Part shown: positions 56,501 through 64,000 of the stretch, piece by piece
How positions within the stretch are numbered: position 1 is the first letter of the stretch
Layout: every line of letters begins with the position of its first letter
Assembly (NCBI RefSeq): GCF_035582795.1
Contig: NC_134366.1
Location: 35,117,926-35,181,925 of the forward strand
Length of the DNA: 64,000 bases
Reading direction: 5' to 3'
From: Mycteria americana
Taxonomy: Eukaryota; Chordata; Aves; Ciconiiformes; Ciconiidae
The notes under the pieces: generated by a model
The model's input: the letters and a program-made list of their open reading frames with translations, nothing else
The model's database searches: none
What the model was told of the DNA's origin: nothing
Program-made: the position numbers and the translations under genes

Positions 56501-59500
56501 ATCATTATTAATATATCATATTTGACAAGTGGCCACTGTGTATTTTGTTATTATTAGCTATTGCACATTCATACATAGTGTAAGATTCTGCTTTCTTTAC
56601 GTGTTAAAAATTTTAAGCAATTTACAGGAAATAATAATGATGTGAAATCTGTCTTTATTTCTTCTTAGGTACTTTTCAATGTATCAGTTACAATGAAAGG
56701 ATGTGATACAACTGGAGGAAGAAAATATGCAATACTTAAGCCTATTGGTTTCAATGAAACCGCCATTGTTAATGTGCAGAAAAGCTGTGCCTGTCAGTAT
56801 GGAGACAGTGCAAGGCACAAAGGAGTATGGGCTGATGAAACTTTTTCTGATGGCACACAGTCCCATTGCAGTGACAATAACTGTAGCTCTAATAGAGATA
56901 CGCTTCCCTCTGAGAGGTGCAGACGCCACCAGGACCAGCCCATCTGCAGTGGTCAAGGAAATTGCATAGATGGAAAATGTTTCTGCTACAAAAACAAGCT
57001 AGGCAAGGTGTATGGCAAGTACTGTGAAATGGATGATTTTTCCTGCCCGTATCACCAGGGAAACTTATGTTCTGGTAAGCTGCAGAGTTTATGTCTGTAT
57101 TTTGGTTTTGTTTTGTTTTGTTTTCTGAAGCTTATATACATGATGCAGCTGAAAACAATGATATAAGGCTGTCAAGTACAAGAATTGTGTGTGCAGAATT
57201 AGTGTGTGAAATGTCCTGAACAGCCCGGTAGGAATTCACGCTCCTGGGCTTTCTTCACCACAAAGGTATGCACTGTCTTCTAAACTTATGCACTGTCTTC
57301 TAAACTTACGCACTGCTTTTTGGGGGATTTATTGAGTTTTTTCCAAGTTTAGCTATTTTTAGATTTAAATTTCAAACTTCTTCAGAGGTAATTATACTGA
57401 TATCTTGGATAACACAGTTACATTATTCCAGAAAGTAAGTTGATATATTTCAGTCTAATGGGAATATGAGATACTAAGAGATTAGGAGGAATCATAACTT
57501 CCAGATGAGGTTCCGATTTTCTAACACTCTAAATCAGTCTTGTCAGAAATACAGTGTCACTTGATTTCAAATGCTGATATATATGCTAACGCTGTTCAGA
57601 ACACCTGCTCCAAAGAGGAGAGTGGAAATGAAACATAAACAGGGAGAGTTGTTAGAAATTCTAATTCTTTTTGTGGCCTACTTTATGTTTTTTAAAGAAA
57701 ACATGCAAATGAAAATTGCATATGAACAAAATACAAAACACTTACTTTTAAGTTAGAGTTATTAAGGAAAAAAGGGATTGAATCAGTATCATTACTCTAT
57801 CTCTACCAGAATACTTTTTCCCCCAGAAGTAAATATTTTAAAATCTGTACTGCTGTCCTGCATCCTTTAATTTCACTGTATACGGACCAATGAGTGAATT
57901 GAGGGACCAATTTTTTCAACTGCAGTTGGATAAATTTAGAGTAATACCATGGACTTTAGTAGAGTTATTTAGGTTTTGCTCTGCTGGTGACTGTGAACTT
58001 TACATAAAGTGAAGAGGAATAATGTTACCTAATCCTTTAAATACTTCATTCCAACACAAAGAATTACGGTTCATCTTCTCACTCTTCTTCCCTCCCCCCA
58101 GCCAACTTAGCACATTTACTATTTCTTAACCTAAGCAGACCTTTCAAACTTATAAGCTCCTGAAGCCTGAGACATGGTGCCCTGGTCAGCAGAGGACACA
58201 GGGACATCTTTGTCTAGGAGGTGTTGGAGATTGTCACATGCGATGGAGTCCTGCCCTAGGGTACCACAAGGGGAACCTGCCGCCTGGGGCCATGGCTGAG
58301 CAGTGTGCCTCTTCGTGGGACATTTTCCCGTGCAGAGCCTTTCTCTGAGATGTCCTGTTATCCCCTTTCCCCCTCCATTTTCCCCAGCCCAGGTGAAAAA
58401 AGGGACAGCCTATACCTTGGCCTCAGTCCCATGTAGGGGATCCTGTCTGTTAGATGGGACTGTGTCCCTGCCGCGGCTCTGTGGATCCCTGGAGCACAAG
58501 AAGGGCCATCGCAGTGTGGGTGAAACTTAGGTACTGCTGAGGCATGGTTGAGGAGACCTCATGAGATTTGCTAGACCTGCCTGTGCTTTATGTGCTATTT
58601 CTATATTTCCTAAAAGTGCTCTCACACACTGTAAAAATGTGGCTAAACATTATCAGCATGTCAGTTGTACACCTGCCTAAATGTGCTACAACACGGAAAA
58701 CATGGATTTTGCCCTAAAGCTCACGCTGCTTTGCCTGGAAAATTGTAAAGGCCACCAGAGGTTCTTCATGGCCGTTGAATCCTTGAGGCTGTGCATTTTA
58801 AGTTCTTGTTAAACAACCTACAGTTCATAAGTACAGCATACCCACCTGTCTAGCTCAGTCATCTGTCCTTCAGAAAGGCAGAAAAGCAGTGCTGTCATGC
58901 GTGCTTCTGAAAAGAAGAGAAAAAAACCAACCTGGCATGTGCACATGAACTTGATACTCCTTCCTCCACTGAATCATGCTGTTTATTTGAATTGAATGCT
59001 TTCTGGCTAAAGAGAAGTTTGTTTAGTTTGTCTGAAGACTGTTTTCCTGGTCATTATGTAATTTTTAATCACCACTGCTTTGATCCAAGGCAACAGGGAA
59101 AATTCTAGTAAAACGTTTTAGGATGACATAAGGTAGCAGCTTTTGCTCAATTTAACAACAAACAGCAGCCATAAATATGTATCATGCTGGTAATTTCAGC
59201 CCAAATTGTTAACTTAAAAACTAATTAGCAAGCCGAGGTCTAAATTAGCTCTGTTTAACGTAAAGCACCAGCAATACAAACGTGTGCATATAAAAATTGA
59301 CTTTCTATGTTTTCATAAAAGCATATGACACAAGGCTATCTGATGTTGTAGGTAATGGTGAATGTGAAGCTGGTAAATGCAAATGCTTTGCTGGCTGGGA
59401 AGGTGACCGTTGCCAGTGCTCATTACAATCAGCAAAGCACTGCCTGAATTCAAAGGGCCAGATTTGCAGTGGAAGAGGAAAATGTGTATGTGGAAAGTGT

Positions 59501-62500
59501 GAGTGCACAGATCCAAGAAGCTTTGGCCGTTTGTGTGAATATTGCCCTACTTGTAACAAAGCCTGTGAAGAAAACTGGTACGTTTCTTGTGCTAGACTTG
59601 ACTTTTTAACTCTGTAGTGTTGAAAACAGGAGAAATATTTCTGCTTGGCTAGATATGTGCTGTATTTCTTAGATATTTAGATTGTAGGAAATTGAAACAA
59701 TTCATACTTGAGACTTTTCTCTATGTAGCTGAGGGGTTCACACTGGCAATTAAGAGAATTGCATGTCCATATCTGTGTTCACCAGTCTGTGCCCAAATTT
59801 CAGCTTTCTGAAGTCAAAGGAGGTGTGTCCTATGAGTATCTTTTTTTTCATGTATTTATTAAAAGATGGTTCTTCATATGAAATCTTCTGGGTAGGAAAT
59901 AAAGCCCATAAATTTGGAATTTTAAAAATGGACAGTAGATCCTTCTCTTGAATGCCAGCAAGTCCAATAATATTCTCCAAATTTGTTTTTGCACACTCCT
60001 TGTGCTTCTCAGCTGAAAGAAGGAGGTGTGGAACAAGAGCAGTACCTGCACGTTATCACTGCCATCGCTCAGCAGATCTGGTCTTACACAGAGAACAACA
60101 TCCTCCGTTACTCAGTTTTAAACCACTTAGTCTTTGCTGTGCTAGTTTTAAAGCATGCCATTTTTCCTTAGCCATGTAAAGGAAGGGACAGTGTGGAGGT
60201 GGCAATGAGCAGCCCGGGGAGGAGAGAAGCTAGACCAAGCTGTCAGTGGCACACTGGCTGGTGCTGGCTTAAAGACTCAATGAAGGTATGGCTCTTCTAT
60301 GCCCTCCCGTCAGCACATGTACTCTTCTGCATCCCAGTGTGGCTGAGAGGGTGAGAGATCAGCCTTGAGTTGGAAAGGGAATTGTCATTAAAACAGAATT
60401 GTTGTTTATTCGTATTCATTTGAATTATAGCTCATCTGGGGACTATACTGGCGAGACAAGCTGGGCCATGTCTGAAAAGGTGACTGCTAAGACTTCACTG
60501 ATAAAATGCAGTTAGCCTTGCTGGCTTATACTTGTTCAAAGTCGCTGTGAAATGCATGCCTTTAATAAATTCAGAAGATGGCATAGCTTTGTTAAAAATT
60601 CAGTCAGGGCCTTTTCAGGATCACTTGTGATGTCCATCTTCTGCAAGGCTATAAAGTGAAGATGTCAAGACTGACAGCGCTGCCTCCCACTGCGCTGCTG
60701 ACCCTCTGAACTGCCCAGCAGCGGGACTTTAAGTGGGTTTGTCTTAACATAGCATCCAAAAAATTATTAACAAAGCTGTGTTTCCTACACCTATCTCTTG
60801 CCTTCAGTCCCAGCGTGTATCCCAATGAGATTGATAGACAAGAAAGGCTAGGACTGAACTAGAGGCTGACAGCTGAAGAAAGGGAGCTGGACCCTTAGCT
60901 ACACCCCCTGAAAAGCACACATCACAAAATGCAGAGCAGGGGCCAGATGAAGGTGGCTCAAAGCCAAAGACATGTTTTACTTTACAACTTCTGACTAGTT
61001 GGTTCTGAGAAGCATCACAGGGATAAAATGCTGAGGGAGGCATCACATTTCAGAAAAAAATAAATAAATGTCGCAATGTTTTTACTAACAACAGGAAAGC
61101 ATTATGTGCAAGCGATACATCAGCCTGTTGCTAGAATCTCTTTAAGGGGAGTGCAGAGAAAGACAGAGGGTTTTAATTAATTTTTATTTTACAGGAATTG
61201 TGTTCAGTGCCATCATTCTAACAATGCATCTCAAGCTAAACTTGACCAGTGCACAACCTCGTGCGCTTACCTGCTGCATTATATTGACCAAACTTCAGGT
61301 ATGTGACATTTTCTAGGTAATTTTAATAAGAGATTAAAATCTGTTGGGATTAATAATTGAATTCACCACTGTTACAATGTCTTTCAAAAGTGTGTCGTAT
61401 TATTACAATAACAAAGAAAGAAAGCAAGAAAAAGAGAAAAAATACTCATAGCTTCAGGGAAAGTAAAAGATAAATAATAACAGCAAATGTGATGGGCAAG
61501 CATTGCTAAATCAGATTTCCCAGCTCCTTGAGAAGTCATATCTAATAATAATGAATCCTGCCTGAGCAATGCTTAAAGAAATACTTATAAAAATCTGTTA
61601 TGGCATCTGTATGTTTTATTACTTTGGATATGCTTACATTATTTGACATTACCAGAAATGAAGAAGAATGAAGTAGAATGCTTACCTCACATTCAATAAT
61701 GTTTAAATATTCCTTTCAAGTATAAAAAACTGCACAGTTATGAGGGCTGTGGAAGAATAAATTATTTTTTAATAAAATCTCGTAAAGCTTAGTCAGTCCA
61801 CACTTCAACAAAAATGCAGGTAAATGGTTACCTTTTGTCACTTCACATTCTTGTACGTCTTTTTATCTTACAGTTGTTCATAAATGAGAAAACTAACTGT
61901 GAATACTTTTCTCATAACTTTAGTATTAATTAAAGGAAAGCTTGCTGTAGGAGAGAGGTTTACCAATGAGGAGAGCATGGGACAAAGATTCAAGAAACCA
62001 CATTTTCTTTCGTATTTTGCCAATGATCTGCACTGTAATCTTGTGAAGATTAAACTGTCTTGGCCCCATACATCTCTAACTATTCATCCTCTCTATTTCA
62101 GCTATAAACTCACCAGCTTACAGAGAATTTATGGTGGCCAACACAATGAAGCCCGAGTCTAGTTCTGTAGATTAAAGGAATAATAGTTTCACCATTTTTC
62201 TACAGTGGATCTTAATCAGAATTGCCTTTGGTGATATGCCCTTCTTTAAAAGCTTGCATATGGCAACTTTTCCCCTTAACTTCCTTAAAATTATTTTCCC
62301 TTAACTTTTATCAGGCTTGTGTTATGTTTATGTGACATTGCTATGCAGTGGTGGGTATAACTGTGTTTGAGGGATGTGCCTATTCCGTACGTTAGGCTTT
62401 ACACTTGTGTTTTCCTTTCGTTGCAGAATGTTTCTCTGGACGAAGCTACTTTAGAGTCTTTTCCATAATCTTTATAGTTACCTTTCTGATCGGGTTGCTT

Positions 62501-62805
62501 GTTGTCCTTATCATCAGGCAGATAATTCTGCAGGGAAGTAGTAATAAAGTTAAATCTTCAGCTGATTACAGAGTATCTGCAACAAAGAAGGTAATTGATT
62601 TCAGAGCCATCATATTCAGTAATTTTTTCTTGCACATAAAAGTTAGCTAATTGTTGATAAAAATTGTATCTTCTCCTTCAAGGATAAGATGTTTTTGCCT
62701 ACTGTTTGTACAAGAACAGTAACATACAGACGTGACAAACCAGAGGAAATAAATATCGACATCAGCAAGTTACGATTAAACGAAACTTTCAAGTGTGAAT
62801 TCTGA
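20381..62805 (+). CDS. ITGB8: Integrin beta-8 (whole gene, 14 coding exons)
   Basis: Joining exons 20381-20510, 34895-34980, 37644-37818, 40553-40799, 42633-42798, 45496-45654, 50620-50715, 50810-50899, 53554-53688, 56669-57074, 59352-59577, 61195-61298, 62427-62590 and 62683-62805 gives 2307 nt, or 768 residues, close to the 769 I recall for human beta-8. All introns are GT-AG and the phases agree. Domains: signal peptide about 1-42; PSI about 46-95 (CGWC at 66-69); beta-I domain about 145-384 with MIDAS D155/S157/S159, specificity loop C212-C219 and SyMBS motif N250/D252/P254/E255; I-EGF leg and beta-tail about 468-673; membrane helix about 682-703; cytoplasmic tail 704-768. The ADMIDAS aspartates of other beta chains are Asn here (N162, N163), as in human beta-8. 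The tail has no NPxY motif, another beta-8 trait. By family knowledge the product pairs with alpha-V at the cell surface, binds RGD in latent TGF-beta and activates it. Identity is very secure; the first 40 residues are the least certain part. Confidence 0.97.
20511..34894 (+). other. ITGB8: ITGB8 intron 1 (14.4 kb)
   Basis: GTAAGT donor and TTGCAG acceptor. The first 450 bp are the tail of the CpG island; the rest is AT-rich and mostly without features. A coding-like stretch lies at 28374-28508. Confidence 0.9.
28374..28508 (+). other. Coding-like open stretch in intron 1, unidentified
   Basis: From an ATG at 28374 a 44-codon frame runs to TAG at 28506-28508, with AATAAA 61 nt later (28569-28574). 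It is serine-rich (SSSHSRLRSSSMTVSKLANS), with GC-ending codons and several CpGs unlike the flanking AT-rich intron. I do not recognise the protein. It could be a retrocopy remnant, a terminal exon of a non-coding or alternative transcript, or chance. Confidence 0.25.
34895..34980 (+). CDS. ITGB8: ITGB8 exon 2: PSI domain, first half
   Basis: Residues 44-72 follow a TTGCAG acceptor, with a GTATGG donor after 34980. The exon holds cysteines 48, 56, 59, 66 and 69, including the CGWC motif of integrin PSI domains, and the segment CLALGPECGWC shared with human beta-8. It begins with the second base of a split codon (C+CG, Pro44) and ends in phase 0. Confidence 0.95.
34981..37643 (+). other. ITGB8: ITGB8 intron 2
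   Basis: 2.7 kb, GTATGG donor, CAG acceptor. Open frames of up to 140 codons near 35883-36545 lack domains or codon bias; nothing else was identified. Confidence 0.9.
37644..37818 (+). CDS. ITGB8: ITGB8 exon 3: PSI end and start of hybrid domain
   Basis: Residues 73-130 plus one base. Cysteines 84 and 95 complete the PSI set, followed by the hybrid-domain strand TQVTPGKVSVQLRPG that precedes the beta-I insertion in all beta chains. The acceptor is AAACAG and the donor GTTGGG, so the donor is weaker than its neighbours. The middle (73-100) is the fastest-diverging part compared with the human protein as I recall it. Confidence 0.95.
37819..40552 (+). other. ITGB8: ITGB8 intron 3
   Basis: 2.7 kb, GTTGGG donor, AATCAG acceptor. 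I see no genes or named repeats. Confidence 0.9.
40553..40799 (+). CDS. ITGB8: ITGB8 exon 4: beta-I domain with MIDAS
   Basis: Residues 131-212 plus two bases. The exon carries the hallmark DLYYLVDVSASM, where D155, S157 and S159 form the metal-ion-dependent adhesion site. The following HNN (161-163) replaces the acidic ADMIDAS residues of most beta chains; this is a known beta-8 trait. LGFGSYVDKTVSPY (187-200) follows. N180-I-S is a glycosylation sequon that I do not recall from human beta-8. The donor is GTATGT. Confidence 0.97.
40800..42632 (+). other. ITGB8: ITGB8 intron 4
   Basis: 1.8 kb, GTATGT donor, GTACAG acceptor. GTTTT repeats form part of the pyrimidine tract at about 42608-42628. 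Nothing else was identified. Confidence 0.9.
42633..42798 (+). CDS. ITGB8: ITGB8 exon 5: specificity loop and SyMBS
   Basis: Residues 213-268. It completes the specificity-determining loop (C212-SDYNLD-C219), which in beta-8 contacts the sequence next to RGD in latent TGF-beta, and then carries NIDTPEGGFDA, the synergy metal site (N250, D252, P254, E255). The acceptor follows a T-rich tract with repeated GTTTT units; the donor is GTAAGG. It ends in phase 0. Confidence 0.97.
42799..45495 (+). other. ITGB8: ITGB8 intron 5
   Basis: 2.7 kb, GTAAGG donor, TTTTAG acceptor. A purine-rich GGAGGAAAAA stretch lies at about 44595-44640. There are no coding features. Confidence 0.9.
45496..45654 (+). 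CDS. ITGB8: ITGB8 exon 6: beta-I domain core
   Basis: Residues 269-321, an exact multiple of three (53 codons). It encodes the central strand LLLVMTDQTSH, with D286 near the MIDAS, and then LDSKLAGIVIPHDGNCHL, close to human beta-8. The acceptor TTTTTAG and the donor GTAAGG are both strong. Because the exon is in phase 0 at both ends, skipping it would keep the frame but delete a metal-site strand. Confidence 0.97.
45655..50619 (+). other. ITGB8: ITGB8 intron 6
   Basis: 5.0 kb, GTAAGG donor, TTGCAG acceptor. A GC-richer block at 48830-49110 is open in several frames on both strands but shows no recognisable protein. Confidence 0.9.
50620..50715 (+). CDS. ITGB8: ITGB8 exon 7: beta-I domain
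   Basis: Residues 322-353 (32 codons, phase 0 at both ends). EHPSLGQLSEKLIDNNINV followed by IFAVQG is the classic integrin beta-I helix and strand pair. The acceptor is TTTTGCAG and the donor GTAGGT. The next intron is only 94 bp, so exons 7 and 8 lie almost side by side. Confidence 0.97.
50810..50899 (+). CDS. ITGB8: ITGB8 exon 8: end of beta-I domain
   Basis: Residues 354-383 (30 codons, phase 0 at both ends). It encodes DLLPLLPGTVARQIESQAAN and the LVVEAY stretch of the last beta-I helix before the chain returns to the hybrid domain. The acceptor is TTTCATAG and the donor GTATGA. Confidence 0.97.
50900..53553 (+). other. ITGB8: ITGB8 intron 8
   Basis: 2.7 kb, GTATGA donor, TTACAG acceptor. 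It holds a 22-bp minisatellite at 51513-51578 and nothing else that I can name. Confidence 0.9.
51513..51578. repeat. 22-bp tandem repeat, three perfect copies
   Basis: The unit GAAAGTAATAGTATGGGAAA plus GA is repeated three times without a mismatch inside intron 8. Confidence 0.95.
53554..53688 (+). CDS. ITGB8: ITGB8 exon 9: hybrid domain
   Basis: Residues 384-428 (45 codons, phase 0 at both ends). KLISEVKIQVDNQIQGLHF leads into N403-I-T, a sequon shared with human beta-8, and the hybrid-domain cysteines of AICPDG and EGCKN. Where I remember NVT in human, this protein reads NVG (423-425), so one sequon is absent. The acceptor is GTTACAG and the donor GTATGT. Confidence 0.96.
53689..56668 (+). 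other. ITGB8: ITGB8 intron 9
   Basis: 3.0 kb, GTATGT donor, TTCTTAG acceptor. A GC-richer stretch at about 55430-56140 includes repeated GGTCCTGGG motifs; no gene was identified. Confidence 0.9.
56669..57074 (+). CDS. ITGB8: ITGB8 exon 10: hybrid end, I-EGF1 and I-EGF2
   Basis: This is the longest coding exon (406 nt), residues 429-563 plus one base. It starts VLFNVSVTMK (sequon at N432), continues through KPIGFNETA, and enters the cysteine-rich leg at C468. Twelve cysteines follow the hybrid part (468, 470, 495, 500, 512, 521, 527, 532, 534, 547, 554, 562). Against the human sequence as I remember it, four cysteine positions are replaced: Y472, W482, Q492 and D529. There is no frameshift or stop, so the exon looks functional. 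The acceptor is TTCTTAG and the donor GTAAGC. Confidence 0.95.
57105..57124. repeat. GTTTT simple repeat
   Basis: Four GTTTT units just inside intron 10, about 30 nt after the exon 10 donor. Confidence 0.85.
57267..57316. repeat. 20-bp tandem repeat, two and a half copies
   Basis: TATGCACTGTCTTCTAAACT occurs twice in a row, then a partial third copy TACGCACTGC with one change, inside intron 10. Confidence 0.9.
59352..59577 (+). CDS. ITGB8: ITGB8 exon 11: I-EGF3, I-EGF4 and start of beta-tail
   Basis: Residues 564-638 plus two bases. It is cysteine-dense and well conserved: GNGECEAGKCKCF, GWEGDRCQC, CSGRGKCVCGKCECTDPRS, then CPTCNKACEENW. All cysteines that I recall for human beta-8 in this stretch are present, unlike exon 10. 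The acceptor GATGTTGTAG has a poor pyrimidine tract, which may make it a regulated or weak site; the donor is GTACGT. Confidence 0.95.
59578..61194 (+). other. ITGB8: ITGB8 intron 11
   Basis: 1.6 kb, GTACGT donor, TTACAG acceptor. It contains an exon-like open stretch at 60013-60171, listed separately. Confidence 0.9.
60013..60171 (+). other. Exon-like open stretch in intron 11, unidentified
   Basis: After a CTTGTGCTTCTCAG acceptor-like sequence, a frame of 52 codons runs to TAG at 60169-60171. The first 30 codons look protein-like (LKEGGVEQEQYLHVITAIAQ, then QIWSYTENN) and have GC-ending codons. A GTAAAG donor-like site is at 60176. It is not phase-compatible with exon 11: splicing there would read TGC TGA. 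I cannot name the protein; a retrocopy or stray exon from another gene is possible. Confidence 0.25.
61195..61298 (+). CDS. ITGB8: ITGB8 exon 12: beta-tail domain
   Basis: Completes codon W639 and runs through residue 673 plus one base. NCVQCHHSNNASQAKLDQC is followed by TSCAYLLHYIDQTS, matching the beta-8 membrane-proximal ectodomain, with a sequon at NNAS. The acceptor TTATTTTACAG is strong and the donor is GTATGT. Confidence 0.95.
61299..62426 (+). other. ITGB8: ITGB8 intron 12
   Basis: 1.1 kb, GTATGT donor, GTTGCAG acceptor. AT-rich, with no features seen. Confidence 0.9.
62427..62590 (+). CDS. ITGB8: ITGB8 exon 13: transmembrane helix and start of tail
   Basis: Residues 674-728. ECFSGRSYFRVF precedes a single hydrophobic span, SIIFIVTFLIGLLVVLII (686-703), then RQIILQ and the cytoplasmic stretch DYRVSATKK. 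Other beta chains have a KLLxxxHDRRE-type start to the tail and NPxY motifs; neither is present, as expected for beta-8. The acceptor is CGTTGCAG and the donor GTAATT. Confidence 0.97.
62683..62805 (+). CDS. ITGB8: ITGB8 exon 14: C-terminal tail and stop
   Basis: Residues 729-768 and a TGA stop at 62803-62805. The tail reads TVCTRTVTYRRDKPEEIN, then DISKLRLNETFKCEF, clearly homologous to the human end (…DISKLNAHETFRCNF as I remember it). No NPxY or NxxY is seen. It follows a 92-bp intron whose acceptor is CCTTCAAG. Confidence 0.96.
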   Translation, partial: DKMFLPTVCTRTVTYRRDKPEEINIDISKLRLNETFKCEF

Positions 62806-63337
62806 AGACAGTGTGTTTTCTGCAAATGTCTATTTCCGTCATGCTCGACTTTTAAAAAGTTACCTTTTGTACTCAGTTGGAGTCTTGACTGTTGCCGTAT
62901 AGTTTTATGTCATGCATTTTGTTGAATACTGTAACAAAGTGACATGTAAGCATATTCACGTAACGTGACTATGTTTGAAACTATAGCTGCTGTATTTTTT
63001 TTATTTTTGAAAGAGAAATGTGCGTTACTACTGTTCAGGAACATTAGTGTTGATGTAGCACTTTAGCGTATTCTAATTTATTTAGTTATGGCCTAGAATG
63101 TAGATATGAACCGGTCTGACAAAGCACTGATCTCACTCTACATGTAGCTAGTACTGATGTGCTCTGTGGGAATGGACAAAAGCTGTGACTGAAATATTAA
63201 CATTGCTGTATATTATAGCAATAGATAAAACTATTCAAACGCTCTTAAATAGAGTAAACGGTACTATTATAGTTCTCTCAGTTGACTAAATTCCACTGAT
63301 TTGTCTGCTTTAGCCTCTTAGCTTCTCCTCATTACTT

Positions 63338-63400
63338 AATAAAAATGACTGGATTAAATGAGTGCGTAGTTACTGGTGTGGATGTATAGTTGTGTGTGTA
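63338..63400 (+). terminator. ITGB8: Candidate proximal poly(A) signal with GU-rich element
   Basis: AATAAA at 63338-63343 is followed about 30-60 nt later by a GT-rich stretch (63374-63399), the order expected around a cleavage site near 63360. Use of this site would give a 3' UTR of about 550 nt. Confidence 0.55.
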
Positions 63401-63428
63401 TACACACACATGCGTGCACACACATGCA
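63391..63428. repeat. TG/CA alternating purine-pyrimidine tract with palindrome
   Basis: All 38 bases alternate pyrimidine and purine. The first 20 (63391-63410) form a perfect palindrome of TGTGTGTGTA and TACACACACA. This is a (TG)n/(CA)n-type microsatellite with Z-DNA or cruciform potential. Confidence 0.85.
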
Positions 63429-64000
63429 GATAAATTTTATATATATAATTTTTTATACATTATTATGTCATTTAAAGATAATTTATATCTGATAAAGAGT
63501 AATTTTTAGCTTTTTTACTTGTTTCAACATAAAAATTTATATAAGAATTTTAAGGTATTTGGAAACTGAGTGGCTACAGAAAATGAGAGAGTTCCTCTGT
63601 TCAACAGCACAGTCTACATGATGATCACTGCCGGCTGACTTCACCTTTGGAGTCGGCACCATCAACTCCATTGCAAGCAGATAAATTACAGCAGAGCTGT
63701 GTTTGGTTTGCTAGCTACATGTCAGTGTTTTGCCAAATAAGGGCTTTGTTCTTTTTGTATGACATCAGACATAAGTCTGATTTTACACACGTGCTCTTTT
63801 TTCCTATGTAAATTAGTTGACAGGATTAGATTTCGTGAATCCTTACATAACCACTTCAATTTTTGTGACTGTGCATTGAGAAATGTGTCCAGTGTGATGT
63901 GGAAAAGAACCTGCAATTTGGAAGAAGGTGAGGAAAACAGGAGTCTTTTTCTCAAGAGAACACATTCATTGACTAAATATGGGATCAAATTCTGCCTTCA

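Larger units (their letters stand above)
57075..59351 (+). other. ITGB8: ITGB8 intron 10
   Basis: 2.3 kb, GTAAGC donor, TTGTAG acceptor. It contains a GTTTT run (57105-57124), a 20-bp tandem repeat (57267-57316) and a GC-richer block at about 58160-58520 of unknown nature. Confidence 0.9.
62806..64000 (+). other. ITGB8: ITGB8 3' UTR, continuing past the window edge
   Basis: AT-rich sequence after the stop with no further coding exon. One poly(A) site is plausible at 63338; human ITGB8 has a long 3' UTR as I recall, so longer isoforms may extend beyond 64000. Confidence 0.7.

Noticed and set aside
1-64000. CRISPR arrays, insertion sequences, phage, operons or defence systems
   Set aside because: The window is vertebrate nuclear DNA. 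There are no direct-repeat/spacer arrays and no bacterial gene organisation.

Overview
The window looks like nuclear DNA from a bird, or possibly another sauropsid. The evidence is an antisense CR1-type LINE tail at about 16971-17116, a compact vertebrate gene with GT-AG introns, a sharp CpG island in an otherwise AT-rich background, and a protein that aligns along its length with integrin beta-8. Nothing in it is bacterial, viral or plasmid-like, and I found no novel multi-gene system. The species cannot be fixed from the sequence alone.

Layout. Positions 1 to about 18740 are AT-rich intergenic DNA with no supportable gene; they contain a CR1 fragment next to a MIR-like tRNA-derived SINE. 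A CpG island follows at about 18760-20960 with a candidate core promoter (CRE-like site, GC boxes, X-box half-site near 19611-19679), three CCG tracts and two small upstream ORFs. ITGB8 is on the + strand: 14 coding exons from the start codon at 20381 to the stop at 62803-62805. The spliced reading frame is 2307 nt, 768 codons plus stop, with every exon phase compatible. Intron 1 is the largest (14.4 kb); introns 7 and 13 are very short (94 and 92 bp). The start of the 3' UTR fills the rest, with a plausible poly(A) site near 63338-63400 beside a 38-nt alternating purine-pyrimidine tract.

Function. The predicted protein has a signal peptide, PSI domain, beta-I (VWA-like) domain with MIDAS and SyMBS residues, cysteine-rich I-EGF leg, one transmembrane helix and the NPxY-free tail typical of beta-8. 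By family knowledge it would pair with alpha-V and bind RGD in latent TGF-beta. Points worth a second look are the loss of four cysteines in the first I-EGF modules relative to the human protein as I remember it, an extra N-glycosylation sequon in the beta-I domain, the CCG/uORF-laden leader, and two exon-like open stretches inside introns 1 and 11.
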